Shown: positions 42,414 through 50,647 of the stretch, one piece after another
Position numbering within the stretch: the first letter of the stretch is position 1
Layout: every line of letters begins with the position of its first letter
Assembly (NCBI RefSeq): GCF_937873615.1
Contig: NZ_CALMYP010000005.1
Span: forward strand, 1 to 60,518
From: an uncultured Paracoccus sp.
GTDB taxonomy: Bacteria; Pseudomonadota; Alphaproteobacteria; Rhodobacterales; Rhodobacteraceae
Length of the DNA: 60,518 nt
Direction: 5' to 3'
Made by a program: the position numbers and the translations under genes
The notes under the pieces: model-generated
The model's input: the letters and a program-made list of their open reading frames with translations, nothing else
Database searches by the model: none
What the model was told of the DNA's origin: nothing

Positions 42414-43945
42414 GCACGGTCACACTACGGATGCCCCGTCTCGGCGAGACGATGGAGGAGGGGACCGTGGCAGGCTGGCTGCTGGCGGAAGGTGACAGCT
42501 TCGAACGCGGCACGCCGCTGATCGAGTTCGAGACCGACAAGACGGCGGTCGAATATCCCGCACTCGGTCCGGGGCGGCTTGTGACGCTGCTGGTCGCGAA
42601 AGGCGACCTGGTGAAGCTGGGCGCGCCGATTGCCGAAATCGACCTGATGGGTGCCGAGGATTGGACCGCCACCGGCGAGGATGAGCCAGAGTCGGAAGCC
42701 GCCGTTGCAGAGACAGGCGAAACTGTGGTGATCGATCTGCTGATGCCGCGCCTGGGCGAGACGATGGAGGAAGGCCGGATCATCGGCTGGATGGTCGAGC
42801 CTGGCGCCGAATACGCGCGCGGCGAGGCGATCCTGGAGGTAGAGACCGACAAGACCGTCGCCGAATTCCCCGCGCTCGTGGCCGGGCGCCTGGTCGAGTT
42901 GCTGGTGGCGCCAGGTGATATGGTCAAGGTCGATACGCCGATCGCGCGAATCGAGGTCGCCCGCAGCGATGCTCCGGCGGACAACAAGCCGCCGCCGAAG
43001 GCTGTGCCGACCCTGAAAACTGCTCCCGCCCAGATGACTGCAACCGAAGTTGCGCCCGTGGCCGACACGGCGGGTCCGGTTCGGGCAACTCCCCTTGCCC
43101 GGCGGGCCGCGCGTCTGGCTGGGCTGGATCTGCGGAATCTGCGCGGCAGCGGTCGACGTGGCCGGATCGAGCTGGCCGATGTTACACGCGCGACTGAGGG
43201 TGGCGCGCTCGCGGCCTCGAACTGGGGTCCGGCAGATGGCGCGCCGGTGCTTATGCTGCACGGCTTTGCCGGTGATCGGGGGACCTTTGAACAGCTTGGA
43301 CGAGCGTTAGGTCGTGCCGGGCTTTCGGTGCGGGCCGTTGACCTTCCCGGCCATGGCGAGTCCAGGGCCGAGGTGCAGGGCTTCGATGATATCGTCACGG
43401 CTATCGCGGCAGAGCTGAACCCGTCGCGCCCCGTACATCTCGTCGGCCATTCGCTGGGGGCCGCGGCAGGCGTCGTCGCAGCGTCGCGGCGGGGTGGCGT
43501 GTCGTCGCTGACACTGATTGCGCCCGCCGGGCTGGGCCTGTCCATCGACGCGGCGTTCATCGAAGGCATGGCGCTCGCGGAAAGCCAAGGTGCCATTGGG
43601 CATCTGCTGCGCCGCCTCTCGGACCGGACGGCGGACTTCTCGGCCGAGATCATCGCCGACATCCATGCCGATCTGTCGCGGGGCCGGCTGCACATGCTTG
43701 GCGCCGAGATCAGCCGGGGCGGTCGGCAGGCGGTGAATATCCGCGGTGATCTGGCGCGGCTGGCCGAGGCGGTTCCGGTGCGGATCATCTTCGGGCAGCA
43801 GGACCGCATCGTCGATTGGCACGAGGCGCTGGATGTTTCACCGGCCATCGCGCTTCATCTTTTACCGGGCGCTGGGCATATGCCGCAATGGGACGCCCCA
43901 GCCGAGGTGGCGGCCATTATCATCAGGGGAGGGGCGTATGTCTGA
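42410..43945 (+). CDS. AcoC-like E2 protein: two lipoyl domains, E3-binding domain, alpha/beta-hydrolase domain
   Basis: A 511-residue protein. Lipoyl domain 1 (about 3-78) has the lipoylation Lys44 in FETDKTAVEYP and lipoyl domain 2 (about 107-184) has Lys148 in VETDKTVAEFP; both begin MPRLGETMEEG. A peripheral-subunit-binding domain follows (ATPLARRAARLAGLDLRNL, 226-258). From about 275 the protein is an alpha/beta-hydrolase with nucleophile Ser348 in VGHSLGAA, an acid Asp in FGQQDRIVD and His in PGAGHMPQWD. There is no 2-oxoacid-dehydrogenase acyltransferase domain. AcoC of acetoin systems has the same lipoyl-plus-hydrolase idea with a single lipoyl domain. No dihydrolipoyl dehydrogenase gene is nearby, so a general E3 must reoxidise it. 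Confidence 0.88.
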   Translation: MSTVTLRMPRLGETMEEGTVAGWLLAEGDSFERGTPLIEFETDKTAVEYPALGPGRLVTLLVAKGDLVKLGAPIAEIDLMGAEDWTATGEDEPESEAAVAETGETVVIDLLMPRLGETMEEGRIIGWMVEPGAEYARGEAILEVETDKTVAEFPALVAGRLVELLVAPGDMVKVDTPIARIEVARSDAPADNKPPPKAVPTLKTAPAQMTATEVAPVADTAGPVRATPLARRAARLAGLDLRNLRGSGRRGRIELADVTRATEGGALAASNWGPADGAPVLMLHGFAGDRGTFEQLGRALGRAGLSVRAVDLPGHGESRAEVQGFDDIVTAIAAELNPSRPVHLVGHSLGAAAGVVAASRRGGVSSLTLIAPAGLGLSIDAAFIEGMALAESQGAIGHLLRRLSDRTADFSAEIIADIHADLSRGRLHMLGAEISRGGRQAVNIRGDLARLAEAVPVRIIFGQQDRIVDWHEALDVSPAIALHLLPGAGHMPQWDAPAEVAAIIIRGGAYV

Positions 43946-44027
43946 GGCAGATAGTCCCACCTTGCCGCAGGGCTTTGCACCGCTGCCCCATCGCTGCCGC
44001 GCATGGAGGGTCGTTCGCGCCCTTTGA
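43938..44027 (+). pseudogene. Short reading frame with strong ribosome site, possible remnant of a deleted gene
   Basis: ATG 43938 lies just after GGGGAGGGG and overlaps the E2-like stop, as a genuine coupled start would. The frame codes only 29 residues (MSEADSPTLPQGFAPLPH...) before TGA 44025-44027. The rest of the 113-nt gap before the kinase holds nothing recognisable. I infer the first codons of a gene whose body was deleted between the E2 and kinase genes. A genuine tiny protein is also possible. Confidence 0.3.
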
Positions 44028-44058
44028 ACGAGTTTGCCCATGATACGAGGAGGAGATC

Positions 44059-45546
44059 ATGGCCTATTTCCTGACGGCTGACGGCGGTACCGAAAGCCTG
44101 CGCGCCCGGGTCTACGACCTGGACGGTAATTGCCTCGGCACTGCGGCTGTACCTTACAAGACCAATTTCCGGCCCGGCCGGGTCGAACAGGACCCTGAGG
44201 ATTGGTGGCGAAATTTCGTAACCGCCGCGCGCGGCGCCATGGCCGGGGCCGGCATCGATCCGGCTCAGGTCGAGGCGATCTGTTATGCCACCACTTGCTG
44301 CACCGTGGTGGCGCTGGATCGCGAAGGCCGCGCGCTCAGACCTGCGATCATGTGGATGGACGTGCGCGCCCATGACGAGGCGCAGGCGGTGCTGGAGACC
44401 GGCGATCCCGCGCTGGCACTGAACGGCGACGGGCAGGGGCCGGTCTCGGCGGAATGGATGATCCCGAAATCGCTCTGGCTGAAGCGCAACGAGCCTCAAA
44501 TTTTCGCCCGCGCCCATCGAATCTGCGAATATCAGGATTTTATCACCCATCGCCTGACCGGCGAATGGGCGGCCAGCCTCGATAATGCTGGGTTGCGCTG
44601 GCATTATCGATCCCGTCAGGGCGGCTGGGCCTCCAGCTTGCTGGCGGCTCTGGATCTGTCCGAACTGGAAGGAAAATGGCCGGACCGCGTGGTCGCGCCG
44701 GGCGAAGTGATCGGCACGTTGACGGCGACCGCTGCGGCCGAACTGGGCCTGCCGCCCTCGGTCAAGGTGGTGCAGGGCGGCGCCGATGCGCTGATCGGGA
44801 TGATCGGGCTTGGCGTCAGCCAGCCGGGACAATTGGCGATGATCACCGGTTCCTCGCATCTGCAATTCGGTGTGACCGAGGGCCCGGTCCATGCGCCGGG
44901 CGTCTGGGGCAGCTATGCCGATATCGTCTATCCCGACCGCTGGATCGTCGAAGGCGGGCAGACCTCTACCGGTTCGATCATCAACTGGCTGTCGCGCCTG
45001 ACCGGCGGGCCGCTGGATTTCGATGCGCTGAACCGCAAGGCCGCCGCCCTGCCGCCGGGCAGCGAGGGACTGCTGGTGCAGGATCATTTTCAGGGCAACC
45101 GCACACCCCATACCGATCCATTGTCGCGTGGCGCGCTTGTCGGCCTGACGCTGGGGCATGAATTGCACCATATCTTTCGCGCCGTGATGGAGGGGATCGG
45201 TTTCGGCACCCGCGCCATCCTCGATGCCTTTCGTGCGGCAGGCTATGCCGGACAGGAGATGACCGTCGGTGGCGGGGCCACAGCATCGGACCTATGGCTG
45301 CAGATCCATGCCGATACGGCGGGCATCCCGGTCCGGGTGCCAGCCTCGCCCGATGCGCCCTCGACCGGATCGGCGGTGCTGGCGGGCGTTGGTGCCGGAC
45401 ATTTCGCCACGATAGACGACGGCATCGCGCAGATGGTCCATCCCGGTCGCCTGATCGAGCCGATCCCCGCGAACATGGCCCAATATGACGCGATTTATGC
45501 CCGTTACGTCGCCCTTTACCCCGCCTTGAAGGAGGTGTTGGCATGA
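44059..45546 (+). CDS. FGGY-family carbohydrate kinase
   Basis: A 495-residue kinase. The N-terminal ATPase fold starts FLTADGGTESLRARVYDLDG, with the phosphate-binding Asp-Gly-Gly-Thr, and IMWMDVRAHDEA is the family sugar-site loop. The C-terminal domain has VVQGGADALIGMIGLGV, GSSHLQFG and the ATP-site motif TVGGGATASDLWLQIHAD. Xylulokinase, ribulokinase and LsrK belong to this family; the substrate cannot be assigned from motifs. GAGGAGG precedes ATG 44059, and the stop overlaps the first SDR by ATGA. The product may also be the effector of the SorC regulator. Confidence 0.9.
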   Translation: MAYFLTADGGTESLRARVYDLDGNCLGTAAVPYKTNFRPGRVEQDPEDWWRNFVTAARGAMAGAGIDPAQVEAICYATTCCTVVALDREGRALRPAIMWMDVRAHDEAQAVLETGDPALALNGDGQGPVSAEWMIPKSLWLKRNEPQIFARAHRICEYQDFITHRLTGEWAASLDNAGLRWHYRSRQGGWASSLLAALDLSELEGKWPDRVVAPGEVIGTLTATAAAELGLPPSVKVVQGGADALIGMIGLGVSQPGQLAMITGSSHLQFGVTEGPVHAPGVWGSYADIVYPDRWIVEGGQTSTGSIINWLSRLTGGPLDFDALNRKAAALPPGSEGLLVQDHFQGNRTPHTDPLSRGALVGLTLGHELHHIFRAVMEGIGFGTRAILDAFRAAGYAGQEMTVGGGATASDLWLQIHADTAGIPVRVPASPDAPSTGSAVLAGVGAGHFATIDDGIAQMVHPGRLIEPIPANMAQYDAIYARYVALYPALKEVLA

Positions 45547-46286
45547 GACTTGCCGACCGCTTCTCGCTGGCTGGCAGAACAGCGCTTGTCACCGGCGGCG
45601 CGAAGGGGATTGGAGCTGCCATTTGCGAGGTGCTGGCCGAGGCTGGTGCGACGTTGATCGTGGCCGATCTGGATGCGGCTGCGGCCGAAGCTCTCGCCGC
45701 AAGCATCGGCGGCAAGGCCGCACCGCTCGCCGTGACCGATTTCGGCGCCTGCGCGGAGCTTGCTGCCCGGCACACGCCCGATGTGCTGATCGCCAATGCC
45801 GGCATCGTCCACAACGCCCCCACGGTTGAGATCGACCCTGCCGATTGGTGTCGCGTGATTGATGTGAACCTGTCAGGCGTCTTCAACGTCCTGCGCGCCT
45901 TTGGCCCCGGCATGGTTGCGCGCGGGTCAGGCGCCTGCGTCTGCACCTCGTCCATCTGCGGCGAGGTCGCGGTCTGGCCGCAACCGCAGGCTGCCTATAA
46001 CGCCGCCAAGGCGGGGGTGAACCTGCTGGTCAAGTCTACGGCGCTGGAATGGGCGCGGTCGGGGGTGCGCGTGAATGCCGTGGCACCAGGCTATACCGCG
46101 ACCGAGCTGACGCTGGCCGGGCGTTCCAAACCGGAATGGTTCGAGACCTGGATGGACCGCACGCCGATGGGTCGGCTGGGCGAGCCGCGCGAGATCGCCG
46201 ATGCGGTGCTGTTCCTCGCCTCGGATGCGGCCAGCTTCGTGACCGGCACCGTCCTGACCGTCGATGGCGGTTATACTGCAGCATAA
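45543..46286 (+). CDS. SDR-family oxidoreductase, operon member
   Basis: A 247-residue classical short-chain dehydrogenase. The cofactor loop is TGGAKGIGAAI, Asp-Leu-Asp after strand 2 suggests NAD preference, NAG is in LIANAGIVHN, and the catalytic Ser-Tyr-Lys are in CTSSICGEV and AAYNAAKAG. It most likely oxidises a sugar or polyol hydroxyl. It is coupled to the kinase by a 4-nt overlap, so the two steps probably act on the same carbon skeleton. Confidence 0.88.
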   Translation: MRLADRFSLAGRTALVTGGAKGIGAAICEVLAEAGATLIVADLDAAAAEALAASIGGKAAPLAVTDFGACAELAARHTPDVLIANAGIVHNAPTVEIDPADWCRVIDVNLSGVFNVLRAFGPGMVARGSGACVCTSSICGEVAVWPQPQAAYNAAKAGVNLLVKSTALEWARSGVRVNAVAPGYTATELTLAGRSKPEWFETWMDRTPMGRLGEPREIADAVLFLASDAASFVTGTVLTVDGGYTAA

Positions 46287-46299
46287 GAGGAGAGTTGAG

Positions 46300-47052
46300 A
46301 TGACAACAACCAGAACGGCGCTGGTGACCGGTGCCAGCCGTGGTATCGGCGCAGCTATCGCGGTGGGATTTGCGCGGCGCGGCTATGACGTGGCGCTGAA
46401 CGATATCGAGCGGCAGAAAGGCGATCTTGAGAAGGTCGCGGCCGAGATCCGCGCCTTGGGCCGGCGGGCCGAGATCTGCCTGGCCGATGTCAGCGACAAG
46501 GCCCAGGTCGAGGCCATGGCCGCGCAGGCGCTGGCGGCTCTGGGTCATGTCGACGCGGTGGTGAACAATGCCGGCATCCTGATCGCTGGCGAGGTCGACG
46601 GCCTGCCCGAGGGCATATGGGACGTGGTCATGGATGTGAATGCAAAGGGCGCTTTCATGGTGATCCAAGCGCTCCTCCCCTCGATGAAAACGCGGGGTTA
46701 TGGGCGGATCGTCAATATTGCCTCTATCGGCGGCAAACATGGGGCACCGGAGCAGGCACATTACTCGGCCTCGAAGGCGGCGGTGATGGGGTTTTCGCGC
46801 GTCCTTGCGCAGGAAGTCGGGCCGCTGGGGATCACGGTGAACTGTGTCTGTCCGGGCATCATCCTGACCGATATGGGCCGTGTGAACCTGGATGACCCTG
46901 CGATACGCGGCGCCTGGCAGGCAAAGACGGCCATGGCGCGGATCGGCGACCCGGAAGATGTTGTCGGTCCGGTCGCGTTCTTCGCTTCGGACGATGCGGC
47001 ATTCGTGACCGGCCAGACGCTGAATGTCGACGGTGGGATCGTCTTTTCCTGA
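46300..47052 (+). CDS. SDR-family oxidoreductase, last gene of the sugar operon
   Basis: A 250-residue classical SDR from ATG 46300, preceded by AAGAGGAGAG. Motifs are TGASRGIGAAI, a DIERQ segment after strand 2, NNAGIL, Ser in NIASIGG and Tyr/Lys in HYSASKAAV. It differs clearly from the SDR 14 nt upstream, so the two probably oxidise different positions or intermediates. It ends the cotranscribed set; no terminator is obvious after it, only a decayed transposase end. Confidence 0.88.
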   Translation: MTTTRTALVTGASRGIGAAIAVGFARRGYDVALNDIERQKGDLEKVAAEIRALGRRAEICLADVSDKAQVEAMAAQALAALGHVDAVVNNAGILIAGEVDGLPEGIWDVVMDVNAKGAFMVIQALLPSMKTRGYGRIVNIASIGGKHGAPEQAHYSASKAAVMGFSRVLAQEVGPLGITVNCVCPGIILTDMGRVNLDDPAIRGAWQAKTAMARIGDPEDVVGPVAFFASDDAAFVTGQTLNVDGGIVFS

Positions 47053-47133
47053 TCGTGAAGCAGCCAGATTGGGATTGTTGTAAGCAGCCTGAACGGCATT
47101 GCCGTGTAATTGAGAAGAGCACTCGCCGGGTAC

Positions 47134-47223
47134 TCAAGCGGCCATTTCTGCAGCATAGGTATTCCAGAGGTCGAAAGCTTCGGCACTGGCGTGGCGATAA
47201 GAGATTGTTAACCTTTCAGGCGG
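47134..47223 (-). mobile_element. IS6-type transposase 3'-end fragment
   Basis: The last 29 codons read PPERLTISYRHASAEAFD..., ending LWNTYAAEMAA and TGA 47134-47136. The SYRHA-x-x-x-AFDLW-x-x-YAAE pattern is the C-terminus of alphaproteobacterial IS6-family transposases. The frame continues upstream but loses similarity and runs antisense to the DUF917 gene. No terminal inverted repeat is visible. A second, longer fragment of the same family in the same orientation occurs at 59154-59405. Confidence 0.6.
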
Positions 47224-47275
47224 GGCAGGCTGTATGTTGTCCTCGTCAAAAATGTTTAGCCAGACACGAGACCCC

Positions 47276-47295
47276 AAAAAGTTGGCAATGCCAAC
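47276..47295 (-). terminator. Intrinsic terminator of the minus-strand ureide-type operon
   Basis: GTTGGC and GCCAAC form a perfect stem around a short centre (47281-47295), and on the minus strand five T residues follow at once (plus-strand AAAAA 47276-47280). It begins 7 nt past the DUF917 stop, the right place to end that operon. Confidence 0.7.
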
Positions 47296-47302
47296 TGTGA
47301 TG

Positions 47303-48391
47303 CTAGGCCAACGCATACCTTGCAAGCTCGATCCCCATAGCTGCCTCACAAGGCGGGTAGACAGCGGGATCGAGAACGCCCGCGCCCAGCGGAATGATCG
47401 ACTTGGAGACCAGCAACACATGCATGTGCATCCCCTCATGCAGCTGACCGACCGACAAAGGTTCCGCATCGGTCGACAGCGTCGTGATCACATCGGGGAA
47501 GCTGGCAAGGCGGCGACCACCTGCATCCTCGACGGCCATGTATTCGTTCATCACATGCAACGTGATCGCCTTGTCGCCCTCCCCGAGCGTTACAGTGCCG
47601 ATATCGAAGGCTTCATTCGTATACTGCACTTTCTTGCGGGTGATGACCCCCTCGGCGATCAGGCTGCCGCCTGTCTTTTCAACGATGGCATCCAGAACTG
47701 CCGACGCCCCTCGCGGTTCCGCAGCCAGAATGGCATGACCCAGATCCAGTGCCATTGAAATCCCGCCAAGTGCAGCGTTGCGGGCAACATAAGAGGCCCG
47801 CAGCGGATTGCGGGCCGAGGCGATGAAGCCGCCGGACATGTCCGACGCCGTGCGCAGCACCGGCGAAACCCTGGCCGTGGCGCCGCGCGTCACAAGCTCG
47901 ATATAACGGTTCTCGTCGCGGTTACCGCCGACGGCGGTCTGGATCATCTGTTCGGCGCTGCCAGCCATGCCGATTGATCCCATGTCGCCGGTCGGATGCG
48001 CGCGGATATCGCCGACCGCATCGACGACCTTGCACCCCAGCATCGCCGACGGAAGCCAGGCATTCAGGGTGGAGGATTTCCCGTTTTGCCCGACCATCAG
48101 CCCGGCCACTGGCGTGCCCAGGGCGTCGTTCAGCAACTGGACGGCGCGGATGTAGTCGACGCCGCGCATTTCCCATGGGGTGGTAGAGGCCGGGGCGCCG
48201 ATGGCCGCCGCCGTCGCCACCCAGTCCTGTTCATCGAGTTCGTCGATACTCACGAGTTCGGGCTTGCCGACCCCCATCGCCGCCCGGCCCAGCATCCGCC
48301 CGTGATCGGCCCAGCCCCCGCCACCGGCGGCATAGACCGACCCGCCACGAACCGCCGGCTCGATATCCCTCTCGGTCAGAATACGTCGCAT
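47303..48391 (-). CDS. DUF917 family protein
   Basis: A 362-residue protein of the DUF917 family, opening with RRILTERDIEPAVRGGSVYAAGGGGW and containing GQNGKSSTLNAWLPSAMLG, CKVVDAVGDIRAHPTGDMGS and VYPPCEAAMGI near the end. DUF917 proteins often occur beside hydantoinase/oxoprolinase-type genes, which fits this cluster. No catalytic mechanism is established. It is the last gene of the minus-strand set, directly before the terminator. Confidence 0.85.
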   Translation of the reverse strand: MRRILTERDIEPAVRGGSVYAAGGGGWADHGRMLGRAAMGVGKPELVSIDELDEQDWVATAAAIGAPASTTPWEMRGVDYIRAVQLLNDALGTPVAGLMVGQNGKSSTLNAWLPSAMLGCKVVDAVGDIRAHPTGDMGSIGMAGSAEQMIQTAVGGNRDENRYIELVTRGATARVSPVLRTASDMSGGFIASARNPLRASYVARNAALGGISMALDLGHAILAAEPRGASAVLDAIVEKTGGSLIAEGVITRKKVQYTNEAFDIGTVTLGEGDKAITLHVMNEYMAVEDAGGRRLASFPDVITTLSTDAEPLSVGQLHEGMHMHVLLVSKSIIPLGAGVLDPAVYPPCEAAMGIELARYALA

Positions 48392-48445
48392 CGTCGCTCC
48401 TTTTCTTTTACCGGGCGCGGATATCCTCCAGCCACAATGATTGGT

Positions 48446-49861
48446 TCAGACGAACAGTTTCCCCGGGTTCATCCGTCCGTCCGGATCGAAAACTGCCTTG
48501 ATCTGCCGCATCAGCGCCAGGTCGAGCGGAGGTTTCAGCCGCGCCAGTTCAGCCGCGCGCAACTGGCCGACGCCATGTTCGGCGCTGATCGAGCCGCCAT
48601 GGCCAAGGACCAGATCATGCACCGCCCCGGCCAGCACCGCATGGCGGGCGTAAAAGGCTTCGTCTGCGGTGAAGTTCGGCCCGATCACGTTGTAATGCAG
48701 GTTGCCATCGCCAAGATGCCCGAAAACGATGGACTGCGCCCCCGGAACCGTCAGCGCCACCCGGTCGCCGGCCCGCGTGACGAATTCGGCCAGCCGGTCG
48801 ATCGGCAGGGAGATATCGTGCTTGGCCGTCTTGCCGACGCGCACCAGCGCCTGCGAGATGCTCTCGCGCATCAGCCAGAACGCCTCGCGCTGCGCCTCAT
48901 TGGCCGCGATCAGCGCATCTTCGGCCAGCCCGCTTTCGATGGCCTCGCCAAGTGCGACATCGCAAAGGTCACGAAGCTGTCCGGCATCCATCGTGTCGGT
49001 GCATTCCAGAAGGACGAGGGCCGGAGGCAGGTCGGCAAATGGCAGGCGCACATCCGGCACGAAGCGGGCGATCAGGTCCAGCGCTGGCCGTTCGAGATAT
49101 TCGAAGGCGCTCAGCCGGTCGCCGCAATGCTGGCGCATCCGTTGCAGCAGCGTCAGCGCCGCACCGATATCAGCCAGCGCGACCACCGCCGTATAGCGCG
49201 AGGTCGGGCGCGGTACGAGGCGCAGTACCGCTCCGGTGATGACCCCGAGCGTGCCTTCCGACCCGATGAACAGGTCGCGCAGGTCCAGCCCGGTATTGTC
49301 CTTGCGCAGCGCTGTCGTGCCTTCCCAGATCCGGCCATCGGGCAACGCGACCTCCAGCCCCAGAACAAGTGAGCGCATCGGTCCGTAGCGCAGGACCGAA
49401 ATGCCGCCGGCATTGGTGGCGATCACCCCGCCGATCATCGCGCTACCCTGCGACGACATCGCCAGCGGGAACAGCAGGCCGTTTTCCTCGGCTGCCTCAT
49501 GCACCTGCTGCAACGTGACACCGGCCGAAACCCGCGCAGTCATCCCCAGCGGATCGACAGACAGGCTTCCCGCCATCCTGCGCAGCGAAAGGACGACCGC
49601 CCGGCCCGACGCATCCGGCGTCGCCCCGCCGGACAGCGAGGTATGGCCGCCCTGCGGCACCACAGGACACCCGTATTCGGCACAGACCTTCAGCACCGCC
49701 GCGACCTCGTTGGTCGATCCCGGCAGGACGACAGCGCAGGCGCTGCCCGTGTATTTCCCTGTCCAATCGGTAACGAAGGGCGCCATGTCCTTCGGCTCGG
49801 CAAGAAGATTACGGGGCCCGACAACACGGGACAGGGCATCGCGGATCGCATCTGCGCTCAT
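48446..49861 (-). CDS. FAD-binding oxidoreductase of the GlcD / D-lactate dehydrogenase type
   Basis: A 471-residue flavoprotein with an FAD_binding_4 domain (AVVLPGSTNEVAAVLKV, VPQGGHTSLSGGATPD, GMTARVSAGVTLQQVHEAAE, LFIGSEGTLGVITGAVL) and the FAD-oxidase C-terminal domain with VFGHLGDGNLHYNVIGP and SAEHGVGQLRAAEL. Such enzymes oxidise D-2-hydroxy acids to 2-oxo acids. In this cluster it could process a hydroxy acid produced by the lyase or SDR steps. The substrate is not readable. Confidence 0.88.
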   Translation of the reverse strand: MSADAIRDALSRVVGPRNLLAEPKDMAPFVTDWTGKYTGSACAVVLPGSTNEVAAVLKVCAEYGCPVVPQGGHTSLSGGATPDASGRAVVLSLRRMAGSLSVDPLGMTARVSAGVTLQQVHEAAEENGLLFPLAMSSQGSAMIGGVIATNAGGISVLRYGPMRSLVLGLEVALPDGRIWEGTTALRKDNTGLDLRDLFIGSEGTLGVITGAVLRLVPRPTSRYTAVVALADIGAALTLLQRMRQHCGDRLSAFEYLERPALDLIARFVPDVRLPFADLPPALVLLECTDTMDAGQLRDLCDVALGEAIESGLAEDALIAANEAQREAFWLMRESISQALVRVGKTAKHDISLPIDRLAEFVTRAGDRVALTVPGAQSIVFGHLGDGNLHYNVIGPNFTADEAFYARHAVLAGAVHDLVLGHGGSISAEHGVGQLRAAELARLKPPLDLALMRQIKAVFDPDGRMNPGKLFV

Positions 49862-49873
49862 TCGATCCGCTCC

Positions 49874-50647
49874 TCAGATCGAACGGATCAGGCCGCCATC
49901 GACCCGGATCCGGCTACCCGTGACATAGGAGGCCCGCGACGAGGCGAGGAAGGCCACGACATCGGCGAATTCCTCGGGCCGGCCATAGCGCCCGGCCGGG
50001 ATCGTCGCGGCCGAGGCGGCAGCCACATCGGCAACCGCCTTGCTGCTGCGCTTCGCCGCCTCGCCGTCCAGTTCGTCAACCCGTGCGGTGTGGATGCGTC
50101 CCGGAAGGACAATGTTCACCGTCACCCCGTCGCCCGCAACCTCGGAGGCAAGCGTTTTGGACCAACCGACGATAGACGCGCGAATGCCATTCGACAGCGC
50201 GAGGTTCGGAATCGGCTGCTCCACCCCCGATGAAGTCAGGGTGATGACCCGTCCCCATTTCGCGGCGCGCATCGCCGGCAGCAGCGCACCGGTGATCCGG
50301 AACAGGCTGGCGGCCATGGCGGCGAATTGCGTGGTCCACTGTTCGTAGGTGGCATCGGCGGCAAGGCCCGGCGGCGGGCCGCCGGAATTGTTCACCAGAA
50401 TATCGACGCCGCCCTTCGCCATGACCGCCCCTATCAGCGCAGTGACACTTTCCGGCTGCGACAGGTCGAGCGGAAGTGCCTTGATGTCGCCCTTTGCGTC
50501 TTTCGCCCAGGCCTCGATCGCCGACGGATCGCGCGAGGCGGCAAGGACCGTCGCGCCTTCGGCCGCGAGTGTCCGGGCGATGGCCTGGCCAAGACCCCGG
50601 CTGGCCCCGAGGACAAGCGCCCTCCGCTTGGAAAGTCCGAAATCCAT
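49874..50647 (-). CDS. Atypical SDR-family protein lacking the usual Tyr-x-x-x-Lys
   Basis: A 257-residue SDR fold with LGASRGLGQAIA and LVNNSGGPPPG. At the active site, where most SDRs have Tyr-x-x-x-Lys, this protein reads Ser-Asn-Gly-Ile-Arg within PNLALSNGIRASIVGW; TSSGVEQP supplies Ser. A known subgroup of beta-ketoacyl-reductase-like SDRs shares this LSN-x-x-R version, so it is probably a family trait and not decay. Its ATG shares one base with the stop of the DapA-like gene. Confidence 0.85.
   Translation of the reverse strand: MDFGLSKRRALVLGASRGLGQAIARTLAAEGATVLAASRDPSAIEAWAKDAKGDIKALPLDLSQPESVTALIGAVMAKGGVDILVNNSGGPPPGLAADATYEQWTTQFAAMAASLFRITGALLPAMRAAKWGRVITLTSSGVEQPIPNLALSNGIRASIVGWSKTLASEVAGDGVTVNIVLPGRIHTARVDELDGEAAKRSSKAVADVAAASAATIPAGRYGRPEEFADVVAFLASSRASYVTGSRIRVDGGLIRSI

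Noticed and set aside
36841-47052. Assignment of the operon as an Lsr autoinducer-2 system
   Set aside because: SorC regulator, ribose-type importer and FGGY kinase are shared, but LsrF and LsrG are absent and the E1/E2 and SDR genes do not belong to that pathway.
36841-47052. Assignment as an ordinary acetoin catabolic operon
   Set aside because: There is no acetoin-type regulator and no E3; the presence of a sugar importer and a sugar kinase argues for a different substrate.
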